From: Hydractinia symbiolongicarpus
Taxonomy: Eukaryota; Cnidaria; Hydrozoa; Anthoathecata; Hydractiniidae
Direction: 5' to 3'
Length of the DNA stretch: 64,000 nucleotides
Assembly (NCBI RefSeq): GCF_029227915.1
Contig: NC_079883.1
Location: 11,780,001 to 11,844,000 of the forward strand
The position numbers were made by a program, and so were the translations under genes. The notes below the pieces were generated by a model. That model saw only the letters and a list, made by a program, of their open reading frames with translations. It did not search any database and was not told where the DNA came from. Below are positions 7,283 through 22,874 of this stretch, one piece after another (position 1 is the stretch's first letter; every line of letters begins with the position of its first letter).

Positions 7283-7479
7283 ATTAGTAGGTGCAAATAC
7301 GTGCAATTTATTTTGACGTTGTGATCAAATTTTTTTATTTAATTTCTTTGAGTTACTTAGGACAAGGCGTATGCATGGATTATCTATTAGACTTTAAGGT
7401 TATAGTTTTGTGAAAAAAACAATGTTTTTTTAAAGATGTGTGGCTATAAAAATAGCCGTTGTTTTCTGAGTGTAGCGGT

Positions 7480-7860
7480 TTACTTCTTCTGTCCTTTGTC
7501 GTTCTTCTTTGGGAGTAAGACAGCTTGAATGTTTGGCAAAACACCACCAGCTGCAATGGTTACACCGCTCAAAAGTTTGTTTAATTCTTCATCATTACGA
7601 ACAGCCAATTGTAAATGTCTTGGAATAATCCTAGCTTTTTTGTTGTCTCTTGCTGCGTTACCAGCCAACTCCAATATCTCAGCAGATAAATATTCCAAGA
7701 CGGCTGCTAAGTAAACTGGTGCTCCAGATCCAATTCGGTTAGCATAGTGCCCTCTACGAAGGAATCTATGCACTCTACCGACTGGAAATTGAAGTCCAGC
7801 TCTTGAGGATCTTGTCTTGGCTTTAGCCTTAGCTTTTCCACCTTTTCCACGTCCAGACAT
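7480..7860 (-). CDS. H2A: Histone H2A, unit 2
   Basis: Consensus protein with MSGRGK start. Forms a dimer with the H2B made from the divergent gene at 8145. Confidence 0.99.
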   Translation of the reverse strand: MSGRGKGGKAKAKAKTRSSRAGLQFPVGRVHRFLRRGHYANRIGSGAPVYLAAVLEYLSAEILELAGNAARDNKKARIIPRHLQLAVRNDEELNKLLSGVTIAAGGVLPNIQAVLLPKKNDKGQKK

Positions 7861-8144
7861 AACTGCGATTTGATTTGTAAGTTAATACAAAAACGTACGA
7901 ATATTTAACGTAAGTGTTAACGAAATAAACTTTACTCGTTTTTTCATCATAAAAATAGGATCGAAATCATGTTTTTTTAACCAATCATAATTAAGTATTA
8001 AACAAAAGATTTTTTTTTTAACCAATTAAATTGCGTATCGGCGTTTTCGGATCGAATTCGATCCGATTTTTTTACTTATAAACAAAAAGTTTTGACTTGC
8101 AGTTTAATGCTTATTTACAAGTTAAGTAGCAAAAATTTTTAACC

Positions 8145-8549
8145 ATGTCTGACGCAGCAGCTAAAGGAGGAAAACAGGCACCTAAAGTAGCCAAGAAAGG
8201 TGAAAAAAGAGCCGGCAAAAAAGGAGGAAAGATTGGTGGAACTGGTGAAAAGAAACGCAAGAGAAAGAGAAAGGAAAGTTATGCTATTTACATCTACAAT
8301 GTTTTGAAACAAGTTCACCCAGATGTCGGAGTTTCAAGCAAAGCTATGAGCATCATGAACTCATTTGTCAACGACATCTTTGAGCGCATTGCTTCCGAAG
8401 CTTCGCGTTTGGCTCTTCAAAACAAAAAGTCGACCATCTCTTCTCGTGAAATTCAAACCGCAGTACGTCTTCTCTTGCCTGGAGAACTTGCAAAACACGC
8501 AGTCAGTGAAGGAACAAAAGCCGTCACAAAATACACAAGCAGCAAGTAA
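8145..8549 (+). CDS. H2B: Histone H2B, unit 2
   Basis: Same protein as unit 1. Confidence 0.99.
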   Translation: MSDAAAKGGKQAPKVAKKGEKRAGKKGGKIGGTGEKKRKRKRKESYAIYIYNVLKQVHPDVGVSSKAMSIMNSFVNDIFERIASEASRLALQNKKSTISSREIQTAVRLLLPGELAKHAVSEGTKAVTKYTSSK

Positions 8550-9009
8550 ACCAACGTCTACCAAACACAAACGGTCTTTTTTAAGACCACACATCTTTAA
8601 AAAAACATTTACTTGGCGTCACTACAAGTTAACCGAAGTTAATAAAACTTCTAAATAATGTGCTTAAGAACACTAGCCTACATTTAAAATACTTCCCCAT
8701 GTGTGTGTGGATTAGCTTCACTTTTCATACGTATTATTAGCTGTACTTGCAGAAAAGACAAGTACATTGATCCATGTTATTGCTTACATTTAACTTAACC
8801 CAGCTTTTCACGGAAACACTCCCAGGCAAATTAACCCTACAAAGTATTTCTAAATTTTTTTTGTGTCATATATGACATAGTATCGTATAGCAATAAATGT
8901 AACTGTGACAAGACTTTACACATTGTGTAATTTGGAAGCGTGCACAAAGTAATGTTTTAAAAGATTTGTGGCTATAAAAATAGCCGTTTTTGTTGAGCAA
9001 TGACAACGC

Positions 9010-9366
<357 letters not shown>

Positions 9367-9844
9367 TTAACAGAATTCAGACAGCTTTAAAAAGAGGCCA
9401 TAAAATTACCTACTGCTCGTGGAAACACCCTAATTAACCAATAGAGTTGCGTCATTACAAAATGTTCCGAACATTTTGTACATTTTTTTAAGTAAAACTG
9501 TAGTTTTTTTAAAAATTCGTGGTCTCAATGTTTCAGTAAGGCAATAAATTTGGCATCGTTGGAATTCGCCAAACCTTCTGCTACTTACTAAAAAAAAAAA
9601 AAGTCAAAAGCTTTTGTGTATCAGAAGATACAGCCGTTTTCCCGTAGCCAAAAAACACAGATTTTATAAAAATGTTAAAGTAATGAGCGTAATGTCATTA
9701 TGCAGCCAATCAGAAATTACTTTCTTAGCACCAATCAAATGGTTTGTTTTGAACCTTAGCTGTCAATCAATATGAGAAATAAAACTTTGGCGCGATAGTG
9801 CATTTTAGACCGTCTTGTGTATCCGTACTACATCGACTTCTTAA

Positions 9845-10258
<414 letters not shown>

Positions 10259-10619
10259 GCATCTTACCAAACAAAAAACGGCTATTTTTATAGCCACACA
10301 TCCATAAAAAATATTACGGCTAGCTTTTTATATCAAACTTTGTCCTGCTTTCTGTTTAAATTTTATGCTACATAAAAATTTTATGCTACATAAAGTTTGA
10401 CAATGTTAAAAATATGAAGGGCAAGAAAAGTAAAAGCAAGAAAATAAGAAATTTAAAAACGAAAATACTTAAACTTAGGGAATCTAATCTTAAATTTACT
10501 CTTTTTTAACTGTTTAAGTGACTTAAACAAGTTTAACTTTGTACCAAGATAATGTTTTTTTGTAAATGTGTGGCTATAAAAATAGCCGTTTGTTAATGTA
10601 ATAGCCAGATACACACAAA

Positions 10620-11171
10620 TTATTTTTTTGCGGTCTTCTTTGCTGCCTTTTTGGGAGTCTTTTTGACCTTCTTTGCTGCAGGTTTTTTAGCAACAGGCTT
10701 CTTTGTGGGTTTCTTAGCTGCTGGTTTCTTAGCCGAGGCTTTCTTTGTGGCAGGCTTCTTTGCTGCTTTCTTTGGCGTGCTCTTCTTTGCTGGCTTCTTT
10801 TTTGGTGTACTTTTCTTTGCAGTAGGCTTCTTTGCCGTTGGCTTTTTTGCTGCGGCCTTTTTCTTAGGTTTTTCTTTTTTTACCTGACCTAGCTTGAATG
10901 ATCCAGAAGCACCAGTGCCTTTAGTTTGAATCAAATCGCCTGATGTTACTCCTCGTTTAAGAGCCATTTTCAGATGATGATCTGAGTTTTCAGCAACTTT
11001 GTAATTTGCATGAATATATTTTGTAATAGCTTGGCGAGATGAACCACCGCGTTCCTTTAGGGTAGCGATAGCAGCCTTGATCATGTCCACATATTTAGGG
11101 TGATCAGCTGTCTTCTTTGCAGCAGGTTTCTTCTTGGGTGCGATTTTCTTTGGAGAAGCTGCTTCACTCAT
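10620..11171 (-). CDS. H1: Linker histone H1, unit 2 (AC box altered)
   Basis: Same protein as unit 1. About 165 bp upstream a T is missing (near 11340), which turns the AAACACA box into GAACACA on the coding strand. Expression of this copy may be lower. Confidence 0.98.
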   Translation of the reverse strand: MSEAASPKKIAPKKKPAAKKTADHPKYVDMIKAAIATLKERGGSSRQAITKYIHANYKVAENSDHHLKMALKRGVTSGDLIQTKGTGASGSFKLGQVKKEKPKKKAAAKKPTAKKPTAKKSTPKKKPAKKSTPKKAAKKPATKKASAKKPAAKKPTKKPVAKKPAAKKVKKTPKKAAKKTAKK

Positions 11172-11749
11172 TTTTAATGTTTTCTTACAACAATCCAACG
11201 ATAAACGATGCTTGTTATCACAGTAGAAGTATACTAAACATTACCGTGTAAATGAGATATAATTTAAGACGGTGCGAAGTATGCGGACGTAAAAGTACCA
11301 CTCCCGGGAATTGATTTGGCGCGAAAACAGAAATGTGTGTTCTGTACATCGTATAATGTCCGTTTTGGGTGCCGCGACTATGCGAAAGCATGTTAATTTT
11401 TATTTGTAGTACGACGCAATAGTCTGCAAGAGAAGCTGCTGGAGTTTGAGGTCTTCAGCATTACATCTAGTCTGTTAATTTGGGCTTCTTCCGCGCTCGT
11501 GTTAGGATTTTCATAAAGCGTTCTTTGGTTTGCGTTGCGTATGTCGGCCTACATCATCGACACGGCCTGTTTCCGGCTATTAGGAGCAATTCATATATTG
11601 GGCACTGCGTTTCGACTTTTTTATTAGACCACAGTAAAAAAATTCACTCACAGAAGTCCCTTTCTTTCATGGCTACAAACACGAAGAATTCTGTCGTAAG
11701 TAAAACGAATGCGCAAGCCAAAATGACGATGGGGCGAAGTCATAAGCAT

Positions 11750-11822
11750 GGCCCTGTGGCCCAATGGATAAGGCATCTGACTACGAATCAGGGGATTCCA
11801 GGTTCAACTCCTGGCAGGGTCG
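11750..11822 (+). tRNA. trnR-ACG: tRNA-Arg(ACG), unit 3, T-loop variant
   Basis: G to A at 11806 changes the T-loop to TTCAACT and the B box to GGTTCAACTCC. A purine is kept at this position, so both folding and TFIIIC binding may survive. Confidence 0.95.
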
Positions 11823-12144
11823 CACTGTCGCATTTCGGCTGCATGGTCTACTGTGTAACGCGCGCGCACGTTCTGGCGTAATGCGTTGATAAACGGAATG
11901 TACGCAGACATATTGGAAAGTAATATCACGCACTTAGTATCGTCGCCTTTGTTAGCATTCATGTAAGTTACCATCCACTCGCTACAGTCGCTCTCCATCC
12001 TACGGCTAAATCAACAGCCGTGATTTTTACTATGTCGCCGTCCATCCGTACGCGGTGACAGTTGTAAGCTTTACAGTAACGTGACATGCTCCACAAGCAG
12101 TTACGGTGTGTGGACGATGCCTATCATGGCAACGCTTGTTCTTT

Positions 12145-12329
12145 ATCGCTTCTCGGCCTAATGGCTAAGATCAAGTGTAGTATCTGTTCTTATCAGTTTA
12201 ATATCTGGTAGGCCATTCTCTGAATGGTCAGTATATTAATCTGATTTTTGGCCTTGGGTCATGGAGGTGGATTCATTCACGCCGTGACCACGGGTTGCCT
12301 TGGTGTTGCACTATTACCGATGGCGGCCC
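12145..12329 (+). ncRNA. U2: U2 snRNA, unit 3
   Basis: Consensus copy; promoter and 3'-box-like element conserved. Confidence 0.96.
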
Positions 12330-12521
12330 ACATAAGCAATAAAAGAATAATAGCAGTCCTCTTTCCGACGGCACTCTGCATAGTCTACGGCGGGAACAAA
12401 ACGCGTACACTGGGGGAGAATACAGCCTATGCCCCGCGACACGGCAGTTTATAACACACTCAAGCCACAAGCATTAACAAACTTTGAAGGGTACCCTCAT
12501 GCTACGGTGCAGTTCCAACTC

Positions 12522-12685
12522 ATACTTACCTGACGGGGAAGTAAAGACTGATCAATGAGGGTTTTCTTCCAGAGTGAGGCTCTTGCATTGCACTACGCTT
12601 GGGCTGACCTCTGCGATTACTGCAAACGTCAGTAACTCGACCGTACAATTTCTGGTAGTGGGGGCCTGCGTCCGCGCTCGCCCCC
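12522..12685 (+). ncRNA. U1: U1 snRNA, unit 3
   Basis: Consensus copy. Confidence 0.97.
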
Positions 12686-13013
12686 TCCTTAAGTCAAAAT
12701 GAATGAGCTTAGAAAAGTTGCGCGGCCAAATGTCGGTGGTGACTTAAACGCTAAGGTAAAACCTCGCTTGGCTGTTACGAAACGTGATTGCGATATAAGT
12801 CCTCGGAAGGCGGCGGAATTTTATTTTATTTGCCATTCCGTCAGGGTTATTGGATGATCGGCAATAGATCGAGTTTGTATGCATTTGAAAGCTCTTTTTT
12901 CTCGTACTATCACCTAAAAATGTCGTAGGAAAATGTCATAGGAAACACTTTCAACAACCGCCACGTTCCTTAATTGTTATAACAAGAAATATATCACAGC
13001 AAATGAAAATGAA

Positions 13014-13133
13014 AAGCCTACGACACCGGGAGTTCCCAGGCGGTCCCCCATCCAAGTACTATCCCGGCCCGACGATGCTTAACTTCCGTGATCAGACGAG
13101 AACGGGTGTGTTCATCGTGGTATGGCCGTAGAC
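13014..13133 (-). rRNA. 5S rRNA: 5S rRNA, unit 3
   Basis: Consensus copy. Confidence 0.97.
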
Positions 13134-13330
13134 ATTAGTAGGTGCAAATACGTGCAATTTATTTTGACGTTGTGATCAAATTTTTTTATTTAATTTCTTT
13201 GAGTTACTTAGGACAAGGCGTATGCATGGATTATCTATTAGACTTTAAGGTTATAGTTTTGTGAAAAAAACAATGTTTTTTTAAAGATGTGTGGCTATAA
13301 AAATAGCCGTTGTTTTCTGAGTGTAGCGGT

Positions 13331-13711
13331 TTACTTCTTCTGTCCTTTGTCGTTCTTCTTTGGGAGTAAGACAGCTTGAATGTTTGGCAAAACACCACCA
13401 GCTGCAATGGTTACACCGCTCAAAAGTTTGTTTAATTCTTCATCATTACGAACAGCCAATTGTAAATGTCTTGGAATAATCCTAGCTTTTTTGTTGTCTC
13501 TTGCTGCGTTACCAGCCAACTCCAATATCTCAGCAGATAAATATTCCAAGACGGCTGCTAAGTAAACTGGTGCTCCAGATCCAATTCGGTTAGCATAGTG
13601 CCCTCTACGAAGGAATCTATGCACTCTACCGACTGGAAATTGAAGTCCAGCTCTTGAGGATCTTGTCTTGGCTTTAGCCTTAGCTTTTCCACCTTTTCCA
13701 CGTCCAGACAT
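13331..13711 (-). CDS. H2A: Histone H2A, unit 3
   Basis: Consensus protein, 126 residues; start 284 bp from the divergent H2B start. Confidence 0.99.
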   Translation of the reverse strand: MSGRGKGGKAKAKAKTRSSRAGLQFPVGRVHRFLRRGHYANRIGSGAPVYLAAVLEYLSAEILELAGNAARDNKKARIIPRHLQLAVRNDEELNKLLSGVTIAAGGVLPNIQAVLLPKKNDKGQKK

Positions 13712-13995
13712 AACTGCGATTTGATTTGTAAGTTAATACAAAAACGTACGAATATTTAACGTAAGTGTTAACGAAATAAACTTTACTCGTTTTTTCATCA
13801 TAAAAATAGGATCGAAATCATGTTTTTTTAACCAATCATAATTAAGTATTAAACAAAAGATTTTTTTTTTAACCAATTAAATTGCGTATCGGCGTTTTCG
13901 GATCGAATTCGATCCGATTTTTTTACTTATAAACAAAAAGTTTTGACTTGCAGTTTAATGCTTATTTACAAGTTAAGTAGCAAAAATTTTTAACC

Positions 13996-14400
13996 ATGTC
14001 TGACGCAGCAGCTAAAGGAGGAAAACAGGCACCTAAAGTAGCCAAGAAAGGTGAAAAAAGAGCCGGCAAAAAAGGAGGAAAGATTGGTGGAACTGGTGAA
14101 AAGAAACGCAAGAGAAAGAGAAAGGAAAGTTATGCTATTTACATCTACAATGTTTTGAAACAAGTTCACCCAGATGTCGGAGTTTCAAGCAAAGCTATGA
14201 GCATCATGAACTCATTTGTCAACGACATCTTTGAGCGCATTGCTTCCGAAGCTTCGCGTTTGGCTCTTCAAAACAAAAAGTCGACCATCTCTTCTCGTGA
14301 AATTCAAACCGCAGTACGTCTTCTCTTGCCTGGAGAACTTGCAAAACACGCAGTCAGTGAAGGAACAAAAGCCGTCACAAAATACACAAGCAGCAAGTAA
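13996..14400 (+). CDS. H2B: Histone H2B, unit 3
   Basis: Consensus copy, 134 residues. Confidence 0.99.
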   Translation: MSDAAAKGGKQAPKVAKKGEKRAGKKGGKIGGTGEKKRKRKRKESYAIYIYNVLKQVHPDVGVSSKAMSIMNSFVNDIFERIASEASRLALQNKKSTISSREIQTAVRLLLPGELAKHAVSEGTKAVTKYTSSK

Positions 14401-14860
14401 ACCAACGTCTACCAAACACAAACGGTCTTTTTTAAGACCACACATCTTTAAAAAAACATTTACTTGGCGTCACTACAAGTTAACCGAAGTTAATAAAACT
14501 TCTAAATAATGTGCTTAAGAACACTAGCCTACATTTAAAATACTTCCCCATGTGTGTGTGGATTAGCTTCACTTTTCATACGTATTATTAGCTGTACTTG
14601 CAGAAAAGACAAGTACATTGATCCATGTTATTGCTTACATTTAACTTAACCCAGCTTTTCACGGAAACACTCCCAGGCAAATTAACCCTACAAAGTATTT
14701 CTAAATTTTTTTTGTGTCATATATGACATAGTATCGTATAGCAATAAATGTAACTGTGACAAGACTTTACACATTGTGTAATTTGGAAGCGTGCACAAAG
14801 TAATGTTTTAAAAGATTTGTGGCTATAAAAATAGCCGTTTTTGTTGAGCAATGACAACGC

Positions 14861-15217
<357 letters not shown>

Positions 15218-15695
15218 TTAACAGAATTCAGACAGCTTTAAAAAGAGGCCATAAAATTACCTACTGCTCGTGGAAACACCCTAATTAACCAATAGAGTTG
15301 CGTCATTACAAAATGTTCCGAACATTTTGTACATTTTTTTAAGTAAAACTGTAGTTTTTTTAAAAATTCGTGGTCTTAATGTTTCAGTAAAGCAATAAAT
15401 TTGGCATCGTTGGAATTCGCCAAACCTTCTGCTACTTACTAAAAAAAAAAAAAGTCAAAAGCTTTTGTGTATCAGAAGATACAGCCGTTTTCCCGTAGCC
15501 AAAAAACACAGATTTTATAAAAATGTTAAAGTAATGAGCGTAATGTCATTATGCAGCCAATCAGAAATTACTTTCTTAGCACCAATCAAATGGTTTGTTT
15601 TGAACCTTAGCTGTCAATCAATATGAGAAATAAAACTTTGGCGCGATAGTGCATTTTAGACCGTCTTGTGTATCCGTACTACATCGACTTCTTAA

Positions 15696-16109
<414 letters not shown>

Positions 16110-16470
16110 GCATCTTACCAAACAAAAAACGGCTATTTTTATAGCCACACATCCATAAAAAATATTACGGCTAGCTTTTTATATCAAACTTTGTCCTGCT
16201 TTCTGTTTAAATTTTATGCTACATAAAAATTTTATGCTACATAAAGTTTGACAATGTTAAAAATATGAAGGGCAAGAAAAGTAAAAGCAAGAAAATAAGA
16301 AATTTAAAAACGAAAATACTTAAACTTAGGGAATCTAATCTTAAATTTACTCTTTTTTAACTGTTTAAGTGACTTAAACAAGTTTAACTTTGTACCAAGA
16401 TAATGTTTTTTTGTAAATGTGTGGCTATAAAAATAGCCGTTTGTTAATGTAATAGCCAGATACACACAAA

Positions 16471-17022
16471 TTATTTTTTTGCGGTCTTCTTTGCTGCCTT
16501 TTTGGGAGTCTTTTTGACCTTCTTTGCTGCAGGTTTTTTAGCAACAGGCTTCTTTGTGGGTTTCTTAGCTGCTGGTTTCTTAGCCGAGGCTTTCTTTGTG
16601 GCAGGCTTCTTTGCTGCTTTCTTTGGCGTGCTCTTCTTTGCTGGCTTCTTTTTTGGTGTACTTTTCTTTGCAGTAGGCTTCTTTGCCGTTGGCTTTTTTG
16701 CTGCGGCCTTTTTCTTAGGTTTTTCTTTTTTTACCTGACCTAGCTTGAATGATCCAGAAGCACCAGTGCCTTTAGTTTGAATCAAATCGCCTGATGTTAC
16801 TCCTCGTTTAAGAGCCATTTTCAGATGATGATCTGAGTTTTCAGCAACTTTGTAATTTGCATGAATATATTTTGTAATAGCTTGGCGAGATGAACCACCG
16901 CGTTCCTTTAGGGTAGCGATAGCAGCCTTGATCATGTCCACATATTTAGGGTGATCAGCTGTCTTCTTTGCAGCAGGTTTCTTCTTGGGTGCGATTTTCT
17001 TTGGAGAAGCTGCTTCACTCAT
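16471..17022 (-). CDS. H1: Linker histone H1, unit 3
   Basis: Consensus copy. Confidence 0.98.
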   Translation of the reverse strand: MSEAASPKKIAPKKKPAAKKTADHPKYVDMIKAAIATLKERGGSSRQAITKYIHANYKVAENSDHHLKMALKRGVTSGDLIQTKGTGASGSFKLGQVKKEKPKKKAAAKKPTAKKPTAKKSTPKKKPAKKSTPKKAAKKPATKKASAKKPAAKKPTKKPVAKKPAAKKVKKTPKKAAKKTAKK

Positions 17023-17601
17023 TTTTAATGTTTTCTTACAACAATCCAACGATAAACGATGCTTGTTATCACAGTAGAAGTATACTAAACATTACCGTGT
17101 AAATGAGATATAATTTAAGACGGTGCGAAGTATGCGGACGTAAAAGTACCACTCCCGGGAATTGATTTGGCGCGAAAACAGAAATGTGTGTTTCTGTACA
17201 TCGTATAATGTCCGTTTTGGGTGCCGCGACTATGCGAAAGCATGTTAATTTTTATTTGTAGTACGACGCAATAGTCTGCAAGAGAAGCTGCTGGAGTTTG
17301 AGGTCTTCAGCATTACATCTAGTCTGTTAATTTGGGCTTCTTCCGCGCTCGTGTTAGGATTTTCATAAAGCGTTCTTTGGTTTGCGTTGCGTATGTCGGC
17401 CTACATCATCGACACGGCCTGTTTCCGGCTATTAGGAGCAATTCATATATTGGGCACTGCGTTTCGACTTTTTTATTAGACCACAGTAAAAAAATTCACT
17501 CACAGAAGTCCCTTTCTTTCATGGCTACAAACACGAAGAATTCTGTCGTAAGTAAAACGAATGCGCAAGCCAAAATGACGATGGGGCGAAGTCATAAGCA
17601 T

Positions 17602-17674
17602 GGCCCTGTGGCCCAATGGATAAGGCATCTGACTACGAATCAGGGGATTCCAGGTTCGACTCCTGGCAGGGTCG
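17602..17674 (+). tRNA. trnR-ACG: tRNA-Arg(ACG), unit 4
   Basis: Same sequence as the unit 2 copy by eye; A and B boxes intact. Confidence 0.97.
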
Positions 17675-17996
17675 CACTGTCGCATTTCGGCTGCATGGTC
17701 TACTGTGTAACGCGCGCGCACGTTCTGGCGTAATGCGTTGATAAACGGAATGTACGCAGACATATTGGAAAGTAATATCACGCACTTAGTATCGTCGCCT
17801 TTGTTAGCATTCATGTAAGTTACCATCCACTCGCTACAGTCGCTCTCCATCCTACGGCTAAATCAACAGCCGTGATTTTTACTATGTCGCCGTCCATCCG
17901 TACGCGGTGACAGTTGTAAGCTTTACAGTAACGTGACATGCTCCACAAGCAGTTACGGTGTGTGGACGATGCCTATCATGGCAACGCTTGTTCTTT

Positions 17997-18181
17997 ATCG
18001 CTTCTCGGCCTAATGGCTAAGATCAAGTGTAGTATCTGTTCTTATCAGTTTAATATCTGGTAGGCCATTCTCTGAATGGTCAGTATATTAATCTGATTTT
18101 TGGCCTTGGGTCATGGAGGTGGATTCATTCACGCCGTGACCACGGGTTGCCTTGGTGTTGCACTATTACCGATGGCGGCCC
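17997..18181 (+). ncRNA. U2: U2 snRNA, unit 4
   Basis: Consensus copy. Confidence 0.96.
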
Positions 18182-18373
18182 ACATAAGCAATAAAAGAAT
18201 AATAGCAGTCCTCTTTCCGACGGCACTCTGCATAGTCTACGGCGGGAACAAAACGCGTACACTGGGGGAGAATACAGCCTATGCCCCGCGACACGGCAGT
18301 TTATAACACACTCAAGCCACAAGCATTAACAAACTTTGAAGGGTACCCTCATGCTACGGTGCAGTTCCAACTC

Positions 18374-18537
18374 ATACTTACCTGACGGGGAAGTAAAGAC
18401 TGATCAATGAGGGTTTTCTTCCAGAGTGAGGCTCTTGCATTGCACTACGCTTGGGCTGACCTCTGCGATTACTGCAAACGTCAGTAACTCGACCGTACAA
18501 TTTCTGGTAGTGGGGGCCTGCGTCCGCGCTCGCCCCC
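18374..18537 (+). ncRNA. U1: U1 snRNA, unit 4
   Basis: Consensus copy. Confidence 0.97.
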
Positions 18538-18865
18538 TCCTTAAGTCAAAATGAATGAGCTTAGAAAAGTTGCGCGGCCAAATGTCGGTGGTGACTTAAA
18601 CGCTAAGGTAAAACCTCGCTTGGCTGTTACGAAACGTGATTGCGATATAAGTCCTCGGAAGGCGGCGGAATTTTATTTTATTTGCCATTCCGTCAGGGTT
18701 ATTGGATGATCGGCAATAGATCGAGTTTGTATGCATTTGAAAGCTCTTTTTTCTCGTACTATCACCTGAAAATGTCGTAGGAAAATGTCATAGGAAACAC
18801 TTTCAACAACCGCCACGTTCCTTAATTGTTATAACAAGAAATATATCACAGCAAATGAAAATGAA

Positions 18866-18985
18866 AAGCCTACGACACCGGGAGTTCCCAGGTGGTCCCC
18901 CATCCAAGTACTATCCCGGCCCGACGATGCTTAACTTCCGTGATCAGACGAGAACGGGTGTGTTCATCGTGGTATGGCCGTAGAC
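18866..18985 (-). rRNA. 5S rRNA: 5S rRNA, unit 4, box C variant
   Basis: C to T on the plus strand at 18893 (G to A at about nt 93 of the RNA) changes ACCGCCTGG to ACCACCTGG inside the box C region. It could weaken TFIIIA binding or a helix of the RNA. It is the only variant 5S gene seen. Confidence 0.94.
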
Positions 18986-19182
18986 ATTAGTAGGTGCAAA
19001 TACGTGCAATTTATTTTGACGTTGTGATCAAATTTTTTTATTTAATTTCTTTGAGTTACTTAGGACAAGGCGTATGCATGGATTATCTATTAGACTTTAA
19101 GGTTATAGTTTTGTGAAAAAAACAATGTTTTTTTAAAGATGTGTGGCTATAAAAATAGCCGTTGTTTTCTGAGTGTAGCGGT

Positions 19183-19563
19183 TTACTTCTTCTGTCCTTT
19201 GTCGTTCTTCTTTGGGAGTAAGACAGCTTGAATGTTTGGCAAAACACCACCAGCTGCAATGGTTACACCGCTCAAAAGTTTGTTTAATTCTTCATCATTA
19301 CGAACAGCCAATTGTAAATGTCTTGGAATAATCCTAGCTTTTTTGTTGTCTCTTGCTGCGTTACCAGCCAACTCCAATATCTCAGCAGATAAATATTCCA
19401 AGACGGCTGCTAAGTAAACTGGTGCTCCAGATCCAATTCGGTTAGCATAGTGCCCTCTACGAAGGAATCTATGCACTCTACCGACTGGAAATTGAAGTCC
19501 AGCTCTTGAGGATCTTGTCTTGGCTTTAGCCTTAGCTTTTCCACCTTTTCCACGTCCAGACAT
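19183..19563 (-). CDS. H2A: Histone H2A, unit 4
   Basis: Consensus protein, no change seen. Confidence 0.99.
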   Translation of the reverse strand: MSGRGKGGKAKAKAKTRSSRAGLQFPVGRVHRFLRRGHYANRIGSGAPVYLAAVLEYLSAEILELAGNAARDNKKARIIPRHLQLAVRNDEELNKLLSGVTIAAGGVLPNIQAVLLPKKNDKGQKK

Positions 19564-19847
19564 AACTGCGATTTGATTTGTAAGTTAATACAAAAACGTA
19601 CGAATATTTAACGTAAGTGTTAACGAAATAAACTTTACTCGTTTTTTCATCATAAAAATAGGATCGAAATCATGTTTTTTTAACCAATCATAATTAAGTA
19701 TTAAACAAAAGATTTTTTTTTTAACCAATTAAATTGCGTATCGGCGTTTTCGGATCGAATTCGATCCGATTTTTTTACTTATAAACAAAAAGTTTTGACT
19801 TGCAGTTTAATGCTTATTTACAAGTTAAGTAGCAAAAATTTTTAACC

Positions 19848-20252
19848 ATGTCTGACGCAGCAGCTAAAGGAGGAAAACAGGCACCTAAAGTAGCCAAGAA
19901 AGGTGAAAAAAGAGCCGGCAAAAAAGGAGGAAAGATTGGTGGAACTGGTGAAAAGAAACGCAAGAGAAAGAGAAAGGAAAGTTATGCTATTTACATCTAC
20001 AATGTTTTGAAACAAGTTCACCCAGATGTCGGAGTTTCAAGCAAAGCTATGAGCATCATGAACTCATTTGTCAACGACATCTTTGAGCGCATTGCTTCCG
20101 AAGCTTCGCGTTTGGCTCTTCAAAACAAAAAGTCGACCATCTCTTCTCGTGAAATTCAAACCGCAGTACGTCTTCTCTTGCCTGGAGAACTTGCAAAACA
20201 CGCAGTCAGTGAAGGAACAAAAGCCGTCACAAAATACACAAGCAGCAAGTAA
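19848..20252 (+). CDS. H2B: Histone H2B, unit 4
   Basis: Consensus copy. Confidence 0.99.
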   Translation: MSDAAAKGGKQAPKVAKKGEKRAGKKGGKIGGTGEKKRKRKRKESYAIYIYNVLKQVHPDVGVSSKAMSIMNSFVNDIFERIASEASRLALQNKKSTISSREIQTAVRLLLPGELAKHAVSEGTKAVTKYTSSK

Positions 20253-20712
20253 ACCAACGTCTACCAAACACAAACGGTCTTTTTTAAGACCACACATCTT
20301 TAAAAAAACATTTACTTGGCGTCACTACAAGTTAACCGAAGTTAATAAAACTTCTAAATAATGTGCTTAAGAACACTAGCCTACATTTAAAATACTTCCC
20401 CATGTGTGTGTGGATTAGCTTCACTTTTCATACGTATTATTAGCTGTACTTGCAGAAAAGACAAGTACATTGATCCATGTTATTGCTTACATTTAACTTA
20501 ACCCAGCTTTTCACGGAAACACTCCCAGGCAAATTAACCCTACAAAGTATTTCTAAATTTTTTTTGTGTCATATATGACATAGTATCGTATAGCAATAAA
20601 TGTAACTGTGACAAGACTTTACACATTGTGTAATTTGGAAGCGTGCACAAAGTAATGTTTTAAAAGATTTGTGGCTATAAAAATAGCCGTTTTTGTTGAG
20701 CAATGACAACGC

Positions 20713-21069
<357 letters not shown>

Positions 21070-21547
21070 TTAACAGAATTCAGACAGCTTTAAAAAGAGG
21101 CCATAAAATTACCTACTGCTCGTGGAAACACCCTAATTAACCAATAGAGTTGCGTCATTACAAAATGTTCCGAACATTTTGTACATTTTTTTAAGTAAAA
21201 CTGTAGTTTTTTTAAAAATTCGTGGTCTTAATGTTTCAGTAAGGCAATAAATTTGGCATCGTTGGAATTCGCCAAACCTTCTGCTACTTACTAAAAAAAA
21301 AAAAAGTCAAAAGCTTTTGTGTATCAGAAGATACAGCCGTTTTCCCGTAGCCAAAAAACACAGATTTTATAAAAATGTTAAAGTAATGAGCGTAATGTCA
21401 TTATGCAGCCAATCAGAAATTACTTTCTTAGCACCAATCAAATGGTTTGTTTTGAACCTTAGCTGTCAATCAATATGAGAAATAAAACTTTGGCGCGATA
21501 GTGCATTTTAGACCGTCTTGTGTATCCGTACTACATCGACTTCTTAA

Positions 21548-21961
<414 letters not shown>

Positions 21962-22322
21962 GCATCTTACCAAACAAAAAACGGCTATTTTTATAGCCAC
22001 ACATCCATAAAAAATATTACGGCTAGCTTTTTATATCAAACTTTGTCCTGCTTTCTGTTTAAATTTTATGCTACATAAAAATTTTATGCTACATAAAGTT
22101 TGACAATGTTAAAAATATGAAGGGCAAGAAAAGTAAAAGCAAGAAAATAAGAAATTTAAAAACGAAAATACTTAAACTTAGGGAATCTAATCTTAAATTT
22201 ACTCTTTTTTAACTGTTTAAGTGACTTAAACAAGTTTAACTTTGTACCAAGATAATGTTTTTTTGTAAATGTGTGGCTATAAAAATAGCCGTTTGTTAAT
22301 GTAATAGCCAGATACACACAAA

Positions 22323-22874
22323 TTATTTTTTTGCGGTCTTCTTTGCTGCCTTTTTGGGAGTCTTTTTGACCTTCTTTGCTGCAGGTTTTTTAGCAACAGG
22401 CTTCTTTGTGGGTTTCTTAGCTGCTGGTTTCTTAGCCGAGGCTTTCTTTGTGGCAGGCTTCTTTGCTGCTTTCTTTGGCGTGCTCTTCTTTGCTGGCTTC
22501 TTTTTTGGTGTACTTTTCTTTGCAGTAGGCTTCTTTGCCGTTGGCTTTTTTGCTGCGGCCTTTTTCTTAGGTTTTTCTTTTTTTACCTGACCTAGCTTGA
22601 ATGATCCAGAAGCACCAGTGCCTTTAGTTTGAATCAAATCGCCTGATGTTACTCCTCGTTTAAGAGCCATTTTCAGATGATGATCTGAGTTTTCAGCAAC
22701 TTTGTAATTTGCATGAATATATTTTGTAATAGCTTGGCGAGATGAACCACCGCGTTCCTTTAGGGTAGCGATAGCAGCCTTGATCATGTCCACATATTTA
22801 GGGTGATCAGCTGTCTTCTTTGCAGCAGGTTTCTTCTTGGGTGCGATTTTCTTTGGAGAAGCTGCTTCACTCAT
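22323..22874 (-). CDS. H1: Linker histone H1, unit 4
   Basis: Consensus copy. Confidence 0.98.
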   Translation of the reverse strand: MSEAASPKKIAPKKKPAAKKTADHPKYVDMIKAAIATLKERGGSSRQAITKYIHANYKVAENSDHHLKMALKRGVTSGDLIQTKGTGASGSFKLGQVKKEKPKKKAAAKKPTAKKPTAKKSTPKKKPAKKSTPKKAAKKPATKKASAKKPAAKKPTKKPVAKKPAAKKVKKTPKKAAKKTAKK

